34,797 nucleotides of DNA from NCBI GenBank assembly GCA_002715405.1, contig PAZD01000059.1:1-34797 (forward strand). Reading direction: 5' to 3'. The notes beneath the pieces are model-generated. The model was given only the letters and a program-made list of their open reading frames with translations. It did no database searches and was not told the DNA's origin. Positions 27,273 through 34,797 of this stretch are shown piece after piece. Every line of letters begins with the position of its first letter. Position 1 is the stretch's first letter. The DNA comes from Acidimicrobiaceae bacterium. GTDB lineage: Bacteria > Actinomycetota > Acidimicrobiia > Acidimicrobiales > UBA8592. Both the position numbers and the translations under genes were made by a program.

Positions 27273-28497
27273 AATTAAGTTATATTTTTTCCTTTTTTTT
27301 GTGCTCTTAGCACATCAGTTGTTTTTAATTAATACTAAAAGCCAGCATGGATGTGGTGCTGATTTGCCTTTGAATTTTTTTGTTCAGGCTAAAAGTTTCG
27401 AAAACACGTTTTCTGGTTATGATAACTTTGAATACAATGGTGCATTCTTAAAAATCGATTGTGATGTTGTAGATGTAATAACACCGACAGGTGACCCTGC
27501 TAGATATTTACTACTAGAAAATTCAAATACAATTGAAAGGCCTTTGCACAATATTATGGCGATACCATTTAGATACATATCAACATTTTTTCTTGAACTT
27601 TTAAATATAGATATAAAACCCACCGAATTTAATAGTTACTCTTCATCTGGTAGTTTTAATGTGAGATCATTTTATTTGTCTTGGTATTATGCTCATTTAT
27701 TTCAAAATATTTTACTAATCTTCATTAGCTACTATCTATTTTCTAAACTATTTAAATTAAATTATTTTTTAACGTTTCTTTTTTACCTTATTTTTTACTT
27801 GCCAAATTTAGGAAAAGATATCCTTAGCCCAGATATGAACATGTGGATACCTGTATCCATATTGTTAAACTTATACCTGTTAAAAATTTTTAATAATTCA
27901 ACTCTTAGAAAACGAGTATTGATATTTACTTCTTTTACAATTCTTATTTATCCTATTTTTGTAATAAATTATTTTTTTTATACTCTTATAGCAACCAAAA
28001 AATTTATAACAAAAAATCTAAGTTTTAAAACGCTCGTAATAGAAGGTTTGTCCTTGGTTGCACCTTACATTTTATATAGATTATTTTTGCTACAAAGAGA
28101 TTTGCAATTTAGTCCTATTTCATGGCAATGCCTAAATGAAAACAACAGTATTGGCGATTTCTGTTATGGTGTTTGGATTTTTGTGAAAGTAAACAACATT
28201 AGCGATTTTGTAAATTATTTAAGTGAAGCATTTTCTAGCGCTGCAAGAAAGGGAGACCTTAACAACTTTGCCTTACTTTTAATTTTTGCGTGTATTTTAT
28301 TTTTTTATAGTAAAAAAAGAAAAAATTATATAACTAATAGTGATTATCTAATTCTAGTTTTTTGCATAATAATTGTTTTGATATTAATTGGAGTGTTTAA
28401 TGAAAGATACATAAATTACCTGCCAACAACAATGCTTTTTTATTTAATCAATAATAGAGAATTCAAAAACACCATTTTTAATAGAACATTATTTTGA
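27256..28497 (+). CDS. multi-TM protein, possible GT-C glycosyltransferase acting with upstream GT2
   Basis: 413 aa, many hydrophobic segments; 17-nt overlap with the GT2 gene upstream suggests translational coupling. Confidence 0.6.
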   Translation: MMTTNKIKLYFFLFFVLLAHQLFLINTKSQHGCGADLPLNFFVQAKSFENTFSGYDNFEYNGAFLKIDCDVVDVITPTGDPARYLLLENSNTIERPLHNIMAIPFRYISTFFLELLNIDIKPTEFNSYSSSGSFNVRSFYLSWYYAHLFQNILLIFISYYLFSKLFKLNYFLTFLFYLIFYLPNLGKDILSPDMNMWIPVSILLNLYLLKIFNNSTLRKRVLIFTSFTILIYPIFVINYFFYTLIATKKFITKNLSFKTLVIEGLSLVAPYILYRLFLLQRDLQFSPISWQCLNENNSIGDFCYGVWIFVKVNNISDFVNYLSEAFSSAARKGDLNNFALLLIFACILFFYSKKRKNYITNSDYLILVFCIIIVLILIGVFNERYINYLPTTMLFYLINNREFKNTIFNRTLF

Positions 28498-29802
28498 GAA
28501 AACCTCGGCTGAAAATAGTTTAGAAAGTATTTCCAGTCTAGGCTTTTCGTTAAGGTTGTGATAGAGCAAGTTTTCAATAGATGATTCGACAATTATTATT
28601 GAATAACTATCTATTATTAATTTAAATATTTCAGGTGAAATTTTTTCAATATAACTCCAGTGAATCTCGTCATAGTCAAATAATGCTTTTAGATCACTAC
28701 CTCCATTTCTATTTTCAAAAAAAGAGTCTCTGACCAAAAGTATTCTTTCTTTCGAAAAGTCTGCTGTACTGGTAACTGAATAGTCATCTTCATAGGTATC
28801 TAAACTAATGAAACTCAACCTCTCTAGAACTTCATTATTTGCTAACTTTACTCCAACCTTTTCATATTTATTTATTGAATTTTCATCCATAGAAGAAAGT
28901 AATTCTACTAAGGCTATCGAAAGACCGTAGTCTGACCAGTGGGTATTGCCTTGCGCATAAAGGGGAGTAGAGTTTTTATTACTTGAATAAATTGGATAAA
29001 GATCTATATAAGTAGTAGATTCAGAATTATCCGCCTGATTTTTTAAATTTTTGTTTATAATTTTAACCTCATCGCACTTAATAAAAAACATCTGAAAAGG
29101 AAGTAGCTTCTCTTCGATTACTTGTCCTTTTAGTGGGATCGGGAGTATGATAATTCTTTTGTCAGAGCTATTTAATTTAATAAGGGATTCTCTATGAAGG
29201 TTTTCTGAATCTAATGACGGACAAGAAGATAAGCTCTTTGAAAAAATCCACCCCTCTTTACCATAAAAAATTTCACTATTTAGAACAGTTAAAGGAAAAT
29301 TTTCTGCTTCCTTCTCAAAAGCCCAGAAAAAATTAGAAACATTTTTTAGTAATATTTCTTTAAAATTACTTTGGTTAATTAATGAATCTGTTTTTTCTAT
29401 AAAACCTTTTCGGTCTATGCTAGAGATCAATTCAGTAAAGTTATTATTTAATGCATCATTCTTATTTATATTTTCTGATTTATTACTTTCTATATAATTT
29501 AAAACAATTGTAATTAGCTCTTCCTCAATTCTTAATCCATCAGAGATTGTGATCGGGGTCGATTCTTTTTTGTATCCAAACCATATTTCATCATCAACTA
29601 TTGAATAAAATTCATCTATTGTAAAAGGCCCTTCGGGGTGTAACTTTCCAAATTCGTCCCAAATGTCGTAAGTTGCTAGAGGATCTCTTTTTTCAGAATC
29701 TTGAACCTCTCTGTTGCTTAGATTTTCAACTGTTGTTAGAAAAAGAGGAATGAGTAGAATTACTAAGAAAATAATCTTTATTTGAGTAATAGAATGCTTC
29801 AT
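28489..29802 (-). CDS. AlgJ/AlgX-like SGNH-family acetyltransferase-type protein
   Basis: Single N-terminal TM; IFYGKEGWIFSK, YAQGNTHWSDYGLSIALVELL, ERILLVRDSFF motifs typical of ALGX/ALGJ SGNH domains; adjacent to MBOAT. Confidence 0.75.
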   Translation of the reverse strand: MKHSITQIKIIFLVILLIPLFLTTVENLSNREVQDSEKRDPLATYDIWDEFGKLHPEGPFTIDEFYSIVDDEIWFGYKKESTPITISDGLRIEEELITIVLNYIESNKSENINKNDALNNNFTELISSIDRKGFIEKTDSLINQSNFKEILLKNVSNFFWAFEKEAENFPLTVLNSEIFYGKEGWIFSKSLSSCPSLDSENLHRESLIKLNSSDKRIIILPIPLKGQVIEEKLLPFQMFFIKCDEVKIINKNLKNQADNSESTTYIDLYPIYSSNKNSTPLYAQGNTHWSDYGLSIALVELLSSMDENSINKYEKVGVKLANNEVLERLSFISLDTYEDDYSVTSTADFSKERILLVRDSFFENRNGGSDLKALFDYDEIHWSYIEKISPEIFKLIIDSYSIIIVESSIENLLYHNLNEKPRLEILSKLFSAEVFSK

Positions 29803-29804
29803 AT

Positions 29805-31181
29805 TTAAAACCTAAAGTAAATAAATGGATAATATTCTGAGATAAAAACACCAGCTAGGCCCACAAGAAGCACGCTGTAAATGTATATTGAATAGCCCAG
29901 TTCCGATGTAGTTAATTTGTTATGAAAGAGTTCTATAGTTTTTTCATTTATAATTACTGATAAAATTCCAGCAATAAAAGCAATGAGTGTTAATAAATTT
30001 ATTTCTGTAACTATGAAGGCCATTGTGTAATCATTTACAAAACTGAAGGAGAAAAGAGATTTTAATATTATCCCTATATGTTCGAATTCAGAGAATCTGA
30101 AGGGGACCCAAGACACTGAAACCAAGATAAAGGTGGTTAACCTTCTTCTGAACACAAAAGAAAAAAGAGAAGATTTACTAAATATTTTTTCTATTGATAA
30201 AAATAAACCGTGGATTATTCCCCATAATATAAAATTATAATTTGCTCCATGCCACAGAGAGGTTAATAGGAAAGTAATCCATAAATTCCTGTAAGTTTTG
30301 AGTATTCCATTCTTATTCCCCCCAAGCGGTATATATACATAGTCTCTAAAGAATTGCGACAAGGTTATATGCCATCTTTTCCAGAATTCAGAAAATGACT
30401 TAGCTTGATAAGGAAAGTTAAAATTTTCTGGAAGATTGAAACCTAGGAGCTTTCCTAAACCAACAGCAATATCACAGTAACCCGAGAAATCAAAGTATAT
30501 TTGAAACGTAAATGCCAAAACAATAATCCATGCAGATAACATAGAAACTTCTGTCTCGAAAGCTTGTGATTGTACATCAACTAGTCTTGAGAGGGAGTTT
30601 GCAAAAAGAAGTTTCTTTATTAATCCATAACCAATTCTTAAAATTCCATATTGCATTTCATCTTTCTTAAATCTGTCTCTCTTTATCAAGTTTGATTTAA
30701 AATCTATAGATTTAATGATTGGTCCAGCAACTAATTGAGGAAAAAATGTAAGAAACAAGACTATTTCGGACAAGCTATTCAAATGATTCTTGCCTTGCTT
30801 TTTTGTATCTATGTAATAAGCAATAGATTGGAATGTAAAGAAAGAGATTCCAAGTGGTAATTCTCCAGAATAGGTGTTCATATTTAGATCAAATATTTTA
30901 GAAAGCATGTCTACTGTAAAAGTAGAATATTTGAACCAAAGTAGGGGTGCCAGAATTAGTGAGATGGTTGTTTTATTACTGAAATAATCATATTTGATTT
31001 GAAAATACAATAAAATTCCAATATATAAAATTATTATTAAAAAGAAACCATTTCCAACCCAGTAGAAAAATAAGCTCCCCATTAGCAATACAGTATTAAA
31101 ATATCTTCTCTTAAGAAACCATGTGAGAATTAGAAGGCCTGGGAGAAAGATAAAAAGAAAACTTGTGCTGACAAATAACAT
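29805..31181 (-). CDS. MBOAT-family membrane O-acyltransferase (AlgI-like)
   Basis: LPLGISFFTFQSIAYYIDTKK, FPQLVAGPIIK, FDFSGYCDIAVGLGKLLGFNLPENFNFPYQAKSFSEFWKRWHITLSQFFRDYVYIPLGGN, LTSLWHGANYNFILWG. Confidence 0.97.
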   Translation of the reverse strand: MLFVSTSFLFIFLPGLLILTWFLKRRYFNTVLLMGSLFFYWVGNGFFLIIILYIGILLYFQIKYDYFSNKTTISLILAPLLWFKYSTFTVDMLSKIFDLNMNTYSGELPLGISFFTFQSIAYYIDTKKQGKNHLNSLSEIVLFLTFFPQLVAGPIIKSIDFKSNLIKRDRFKKDEMQYGILRIGYGLIKKLLFANSLSRLVDVQSQAFETEVSMLSAWIIVLAFTFQIYFDFSGYCDIAVGLGKLLGFNLPENFNFPYQAKSFSEFWKRWHITLSQFFRDYVYIPLGGNKNGILKTYRNLWITFLLTSLWHGANYNFILWGIIHGLFLSIEKIFSKSSLFSFVFRRRLTTFILVSVSWVPFRFSEFEHIGIILKSLFSFSFVNDYTMAFIVTEINLLTLIAFIAGILSVIINEKTIELFHNKLTTSELGYSIYIYSVLLVGLAGVFISEYYPFIYFRF

Positions 31182-31215
31182 TTATAAAAACATATTAACT
31201 AACTTGGTTTTTTTG

Positions 31216-31279
31216 TGGCCAGAGGCAGAATCAAACTGCCGACCCCTTGTTTTTCAGAGAAAGGTTATCCATTAGGCCA
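31216..31279 (-). pseudogene. degenerate tRNA-like element (possible tRNA remnant)
   Basis: Minus strand TGGCCTAATGGATAACCTTTCTCTGAAAAACAAGGGGTCGGCAGTTTGATTCTGCCTCTGGCCA: D-loop-like CTAATGGATAA, a candidate anticodon loop CTGAAAA (GAA), and a perfect 5-bp T-arm-like hairpin GGCAG-TTTGATT-CTGCC. No normal 7-bp acceptor stem or D stem, and position 56 is T rather than the conserved C. Confidence 0.35.
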
Positions 31280-31919
31280 TTGAATACTTTGAAAAACCTA
31301 CTCTTGGAAAAGATAAAATACGATTTAATTTTTCATCCTCGTATAGGATTTTTGAAATCTTTATTTCAACCACATTGCTGTTGTAAGGTTTTTCTCTCGA
31401 TATAGATCCATTAATATACTTTGAGGTCTTAATTCCTGTATCAATAGTTAGTCTTAAATCTACTCCATACTTACTAGAAACAAAATACTTCCTATGGTAA
31501 GAAACTAGGCTATTTAAATGAGAAAATTTCTTAAGATAGAACTGAACTTTCTCGTTTGAGGAAATATTATAATTTGCTATTTTGTTGAACATATCATTCA
31601 TTTGTACTTCTTCTTGAAATACATCCTTAATAGTTACAATCCCTAACTTTTTTTTCACTTCCCATTGCCCATTTACTACAGGGGTTAATTCCTGATAATA
31701 CCTATAGCGAAATTTCTCTTTTTCATAGTATCCTTCTATTGCTCTATTGAGCTGTTGATGATTATAGGTATCAAAATAGATGCTGTTCACCTTTCTATCA
31801 TCATATTGTTTGGTAAAAAATAACTCAGACCTATGTATATCCTGTAGTACCTTGTTGTAGTCTCTATTATCAAAAGTGTATTTAAACTCTACTCTAGGTA
31901 CTGATTTTTTATTCTTCAT
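31272..31919 (-). CDS. VTC-domain protein (polyphosphate polymerase-like)
   Basis: RVEFKYTFDNRDY, RKVNSIYFDTYNHQQL, EKFRYRYY, WEVKKKLG, YGVDLRLTIDTGI, VVEIKIS: basic/acidic tunnel-type motifs of the VTC superfamily. Confidence 0.88.
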   Translation of the reverse strand: MKNKKSVPRVEFKYTFDNRDYNKVLQDIHRSELFFTKQYDDRKVNSIYFDTYNHQQLNRAIEGYYEKEKFRYRYYQELTPVVNGQWEVKKKLGIVTIKDVFQEEVQMNDMFNKIANYNISSNEKVQFYLKKFSHLNSLVSYHRKYFVSSKYGVDLRLTIDTGIKTSKYINGSISREKPYNSNVVEIKISKILYEDEKLNRILSFPRVGFSKYSMA

Positions 31920-32553
31920 TCGAAATAAAGGTTAGGAGCTCGACGCCTTTGCCTTCAATCTCTTTAATTAGTTTATTTAAATCGGTGAAATCTATATTTC
32001 CAACATTCACATCTAAAGAAAATTTACTTTTTTCTTTAATAAGTCGATTTAGTGAAAAATGATACCCTCCTTTTTGAAATGCCTCAACAACACTGTCTAA
32101 TAATTTTTCTTCAACTTCAAGATAAAGAATCCCTCTCTCTTTTTTGCTTTGTTTATTGAGATTAATCAAGTACAAGAAAAATAAAATTATAGGTGTTGAG
32201 ACTATTAATGCGATTTCTTGTTCAGCCCCTGCTGCAAGACCTGTTGCAATTATAAAAAATAAGTATCCAAGCTCTTCTGGATCTTTTATAGGTGTTCGGA
32301 ACCTTATTATTGATAAGGCACCCACCAAACCAAGAGATAAAGCAAGAGATGATTTCACTACTGAGATGATTAATACTGTACTCAAAGCAACAATACTGAA
32401 AGCATTTTTTGTATTAGAAAATGCACTACTCAAAGAGTATTTCTCATAGTGCCAAACAGTGATTCTGGAAATTATAAAAACTAAGAGTAAATCTAATGAA
32501 ATCCTTATAGGCGAAATAGTTATTGAGTCGGATATTGAAATTAATTCTTCCAC
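31909..32553 (-). CDS. DUF4956-family membrane protein
   Basis: SLALSLGLVGALSIIRFRTPIKDPEELGYLFFIIATGLAAGAEQ is the hallmark DUF4956 core; overlaps the VTC gene by 11 nt. Confidence 0.88.
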   Translation of the reverse strand: MEELISISDSITISPIRISLDLLLVFIISRITVWHYEKYSLSSAFSNTKNAFSIVALSTVLIISVVKSSLALSLGLVGALSIIRFRTPIKDPEELGYLFFIIATGLAAGAEQEIALIVSTPIILFFLYLINLNKQSKKERGILYLEVEEKLLDSVVEAFQKGGYHFSLNRLIKEKSKFSLDVNVGNIDFTDLNKLIKEIEGKGVELLTFISNEE

Positions 32554-32599
32554 AACATTCTATTTTAGTGTTTATCACTATACTTTTTTAGAAAAAGCT

Positions 32600-34453
32600 A
32601 TGAAATTAAATACTGAGACAAAAAAAGACAGTAAAGAGAAATACCTATATTTTTTTCTTGTATTACTTGTTGTGTTCTCTGGTTGGGTAGTAAGCCTAAA
32701 TCCAAAAAAGGTAACCGATGTAACAGTAAGGCTTTCATTATTCGCTATGGAAAAGGGCTACCAAGGTGTCACAAGAATTGATTCAGGTGAACGAGTTTAT
32801 ACAAGTATTGATTACATAAAAAAAATAATGTCGTCTCCAATAAATTTGGGAGAACTTACATTAGAGCCTTTAGGGACTATATATATAGATTTATCGTTTG
32901 AATCTGAAACAACAATTAATGAGGAAATTAAAAAAGCCATAGAATTTGGCACAGCTCATGAAAGAGAAAAATTGAGTGTTCCGGGGAGTATTAGAACCAA
33001 AACTAATGAGACATTAGATATAACACTCAACTTAAAAGGGAACGGATTAGACCATGTTCTATACAAGGACAAGGAATCTCTTCGTGTGGAAGTTAAGGGG
33101 GGTACATATGCGGGAATGTCTGAATTCACACTTCAACACCCCCTTGTAAGAGATTTTCAATTAGAACCAATTTTCATGTATATAACCAAACAATACGGAA
33201 TATTATCAACAGAGTTGAAATTGGTTAATTTGATAATCAACGGTCAAAATAAAGGAATATTTCAAATTGAAGAAGTTGGGACAAAAGAGCATATAGAAAG
33301 ATCTGGAAGACTAAACTCTGTGGTTTTGAGGTTCAAAGCACCTCGAAATCCACAGCTAGTAAATAGTTCGATATCGTTATCTGGTAGAACTGTTACTTAT
33401 AGAACCGCAACCTTTGATTCACTTGAATCAAAACAGATAAAAAGCAACTCTGAACTTTCAGAATATGAAAAAATCGCTAAAGGGCGTCTAAGAGAATACT
33501 TGGAAGGACACTTGAAAGCATCTGAGGTATTCGATCCAGTTTTAATGGGAAGATACATAGGAATAGTAGAAACGCTTGGCACCTACCATCCTGTAATATT
33601 TCATAACTTTCTTTTTTACTACAATCCATCAACAGGATACTTGGAACCAATTGCGCATGATGGTAGCTTGTTTCAAAGATATAATCATAACAACTTAGTA
33701 ACAAATATAACTGATGGGTTTGTAGAGGAATTATTATATGATGAAAAAATATTTGAAAGTTATATAGAAACAGTATACAAATTCACTTCAGATTTAGTTT
33801 CGAATGAAAAATTCTATGGAGAGATAGTAAAAGTTGAAAGTGATTGGTACAAACATTTAATTAAAGAGTTCTGGCTATTAGAAAAGGTGAATTTCTATGA
33901 ATTCCAAGAAAGAGCTTTAGGTCTTATGGCAAAATCTAGAGATGAATTATCTGAAAGATCTTCAAGGAAAAAAGAAACTCTCAAGGGAAAGAAGTACACA
34001 TGTAGTAACTCAACAACCATAAAAAATGACCGATCTAATGAAATTAAGGATGTTGTGAACCAATATGAGCTAATCAAGTCAGAGTTTTTTAAGTCAGATG
34101 ATTGTTATGTAATAAAAGTTTGGTCTACAGCTTTTGACTACCCAAAAGACGGTAGTTTTAATGAAAATACCTTCTGCTTTGAAAACCGAAATAACCCCAC
34201 ATGCAATTTCAAAAAAATAGAAATAGTAGGAATTGAGGTTATTGAAGAAAATACAAATAAAATATATGAAATAACGGATCTAGTAGAAATAGAGTATACA
34301 ACAACATATACAGGCGGATTTCCCAAAATTCCTCAATATAAGACATACAATATTCAAAGTACAAATATTGACTCTGTAAGAATCTACTACAAAAATCTCT
34401 TTGATGATAAAATCGTCTATGTTGTGTCTGACGAGATAATTCCTAACAGTTAG
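32600..34453 (+). CDS. CotH-kinase-like protein, membrane-anchored
   Basis: N-terminal TM (YLYFFLVLLVVFSGWVVSL); SLRVEVKGG...EFTLQHPLVRDFQLEPIFMYITKQYGILSTELKLVNLIINGQNKGIFQIEEVGTKEHIERSGR; NFLFYYNPSTGYLEPIAHDGS. Track start 32459 would overlap DUF4956; ATG 32600 preferred. Confidence 0.75.
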   Translation: MKLNTETKKDSKEKYLYFFLVLLVVFSGWVVSLNPKKVTDVTVRLSLFAMEKGYQGVTRIDSGERVYTSIDYIKKIMSSPINLGELTLEPLGTIYIDLSFESETTINEEIKKAIEFGTAHEREKLSVPGSIRTKTNETLDITLNLKGNGLDHVLYKDKESLRVEVKGGTYAGMSEFTLQHPLVRDFQLEPIFMYITKQYGILSTELKLVNLIINGQNKGIFQIEEVGTKEHIERSGRLNSVVLRFKAPRNPQLVNSSISLSGRTVTYRTATFDSLESKQIKSNSELSEYEKIAKGRLREYLEGHLKASEVFDPVLMGRYIGIVETLGTYHPVIFHNFLFYYNPSTGYLEPIAHDGSLFQRYNHNNLVTNITDGFVEELLYDEKIFESYIETVYKFTSDLVSNEKFYGEIVKVESDWYKHLIKEFWLLEKVNFYEFQERALGLMAKSRDELSERSSRKKETLKGKKYTCSNSTTIKNDRSNEIKDVVNQYELIKSEFFKSDDCYVIKVWSTAFDYPKDGSFNENTFCFENRNNPTCNFKKIEIVGIEVIEENTNKIYEITDLVEIEYTTTYTGGFPKIPQYKTYNIQSTNIDSVRIYYKNLFDDKIVYVVSDEIIPNS

Positions 34454-34611
34454 AACTACTTAGAAGAACTTTTTCTTCTTTATTCATCAATACATACCCA
34501 TTTGAAATAAAACGTTTCAAGAAGCTGGTCTTGTGTGAGATTTTGTTCTTGCCCGTCTAAGAAAAGTTATCCTAAAAAAGTCACAAACAACGCTACTGAG
34601 CGGTTAATTAT

Positions 34612-34797
34612 TTAATCTACTGTTTTCCACAGATGCAACGACGCAATTGACTTATATGGAGACCATTTGCTTGCATATTTGTCATACATTTCCCAATTAC
34701 TATCTGGTTTTATCATGCCAGAATTATTCATTGCTAGCCTCAAACCAGCATCTTTTGAAGAGAATACATCTAATTTACCAATACAAAATATTTCAAA
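34612..34797 (-). CDS. DNA-3-methyladenine glycosylase II-like (HhH-GPD), C-terminal 61 aa, 5' end outside window
   Basis: Hand translation FEIFCIGKLDVFSSKDAGLRLAMNNSGMIKPDSNWEMYDKYASKWSPYKSIASLHLWKTVD*: the W.PYRSIAS..LW ending with DVF...D.gLrlA is typical of AlkA-type glycosylases. Not in ORF track. Confidence 0.75.
   Translation of the reverse strand, partial: FEIFCIGKLDVFSSKDAGLRLAMNNSGMIKPDSNWEMYDKYASKWSPYKSIASLHLWKTVD

Noticed and set aside
31214-31290. Complete functional tRNA gene
   Set aside because: No 7-bp acceptor stem pairs with TCTGGCC at the correct distance, the D stem has at most 2 bp, and the conserved C56 is T; kept only as a tRNA-like remnant.
32144-32449. 101 aa plus-strand ORF antisense to DUF4956
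   Set aside because: DUF4956 core motif is unmistakable on the minus strand.
32459-32599. N-terminal extension of the CotH-like ORF
   Set aside because: Would overlap the divergent DUF4956 gene; the ATG at 32600 gives a normal cytoplasmic leader followed by a TM anchor.
34462-34479. Terminator hairpin AGAAGAA-CTTT-TTCTTCT after the CotH-like gene
   Set aside because: Stem is A/T-rich and lacks a proper U-tract; too weak to call.

Overview
AT-rich bacterial window carrying an unusually mosaic envelope-polysaccharide locus of about 33 kb. It lies between the 3' end of an acyl-CoA dehydrogenase plus a CoA-binding protein (left) and the 3' end of a DNA-3-methyladenine-glycosylase-like gene (right edge, minus strand, not in the ORF track). 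Recognisable content: two GT4 glycosyltransferases, three GT2 glycosyltransferases (two DPM-like), several large GT-C-like membrane proteins, two Wzx/MATE-type flippases, three SAM methyltransferases, an asparagine synthase, a KdsC-like HAD phosphatase, a fused nucleotidyltransferase-APH/choline-kinase-like protein, a cupin, an EctB-like class III aminotransferase, a DprE1-like FAD oxidase, a GatZ/KbaZ-like protein, a small priming phosphoglycosyltransferase with very different composition, an AlgI(MBOAT)/AlgJ-like O-acetylation pair, and a VTC-domain / DUF4956 / CotH-like set. Genes alternate strand often and several convergent pairs overlap at their 3' ends. Items not explained by the ORF track: a tandem of four 50-60 aa membrane mini-proteins (25750-26483), a degenerate tRNA-like element overlapping the VTC stop codon (about 31216-31279), and a good Shine-Dalgarno sequence that serves an out-of-frame mini-ORF at the start of the phosphoglycosyltransferase. 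No CRISPR array, rRNA, transposase or integrase was seen. All family names come from motif recognition by eye; no searches were run.
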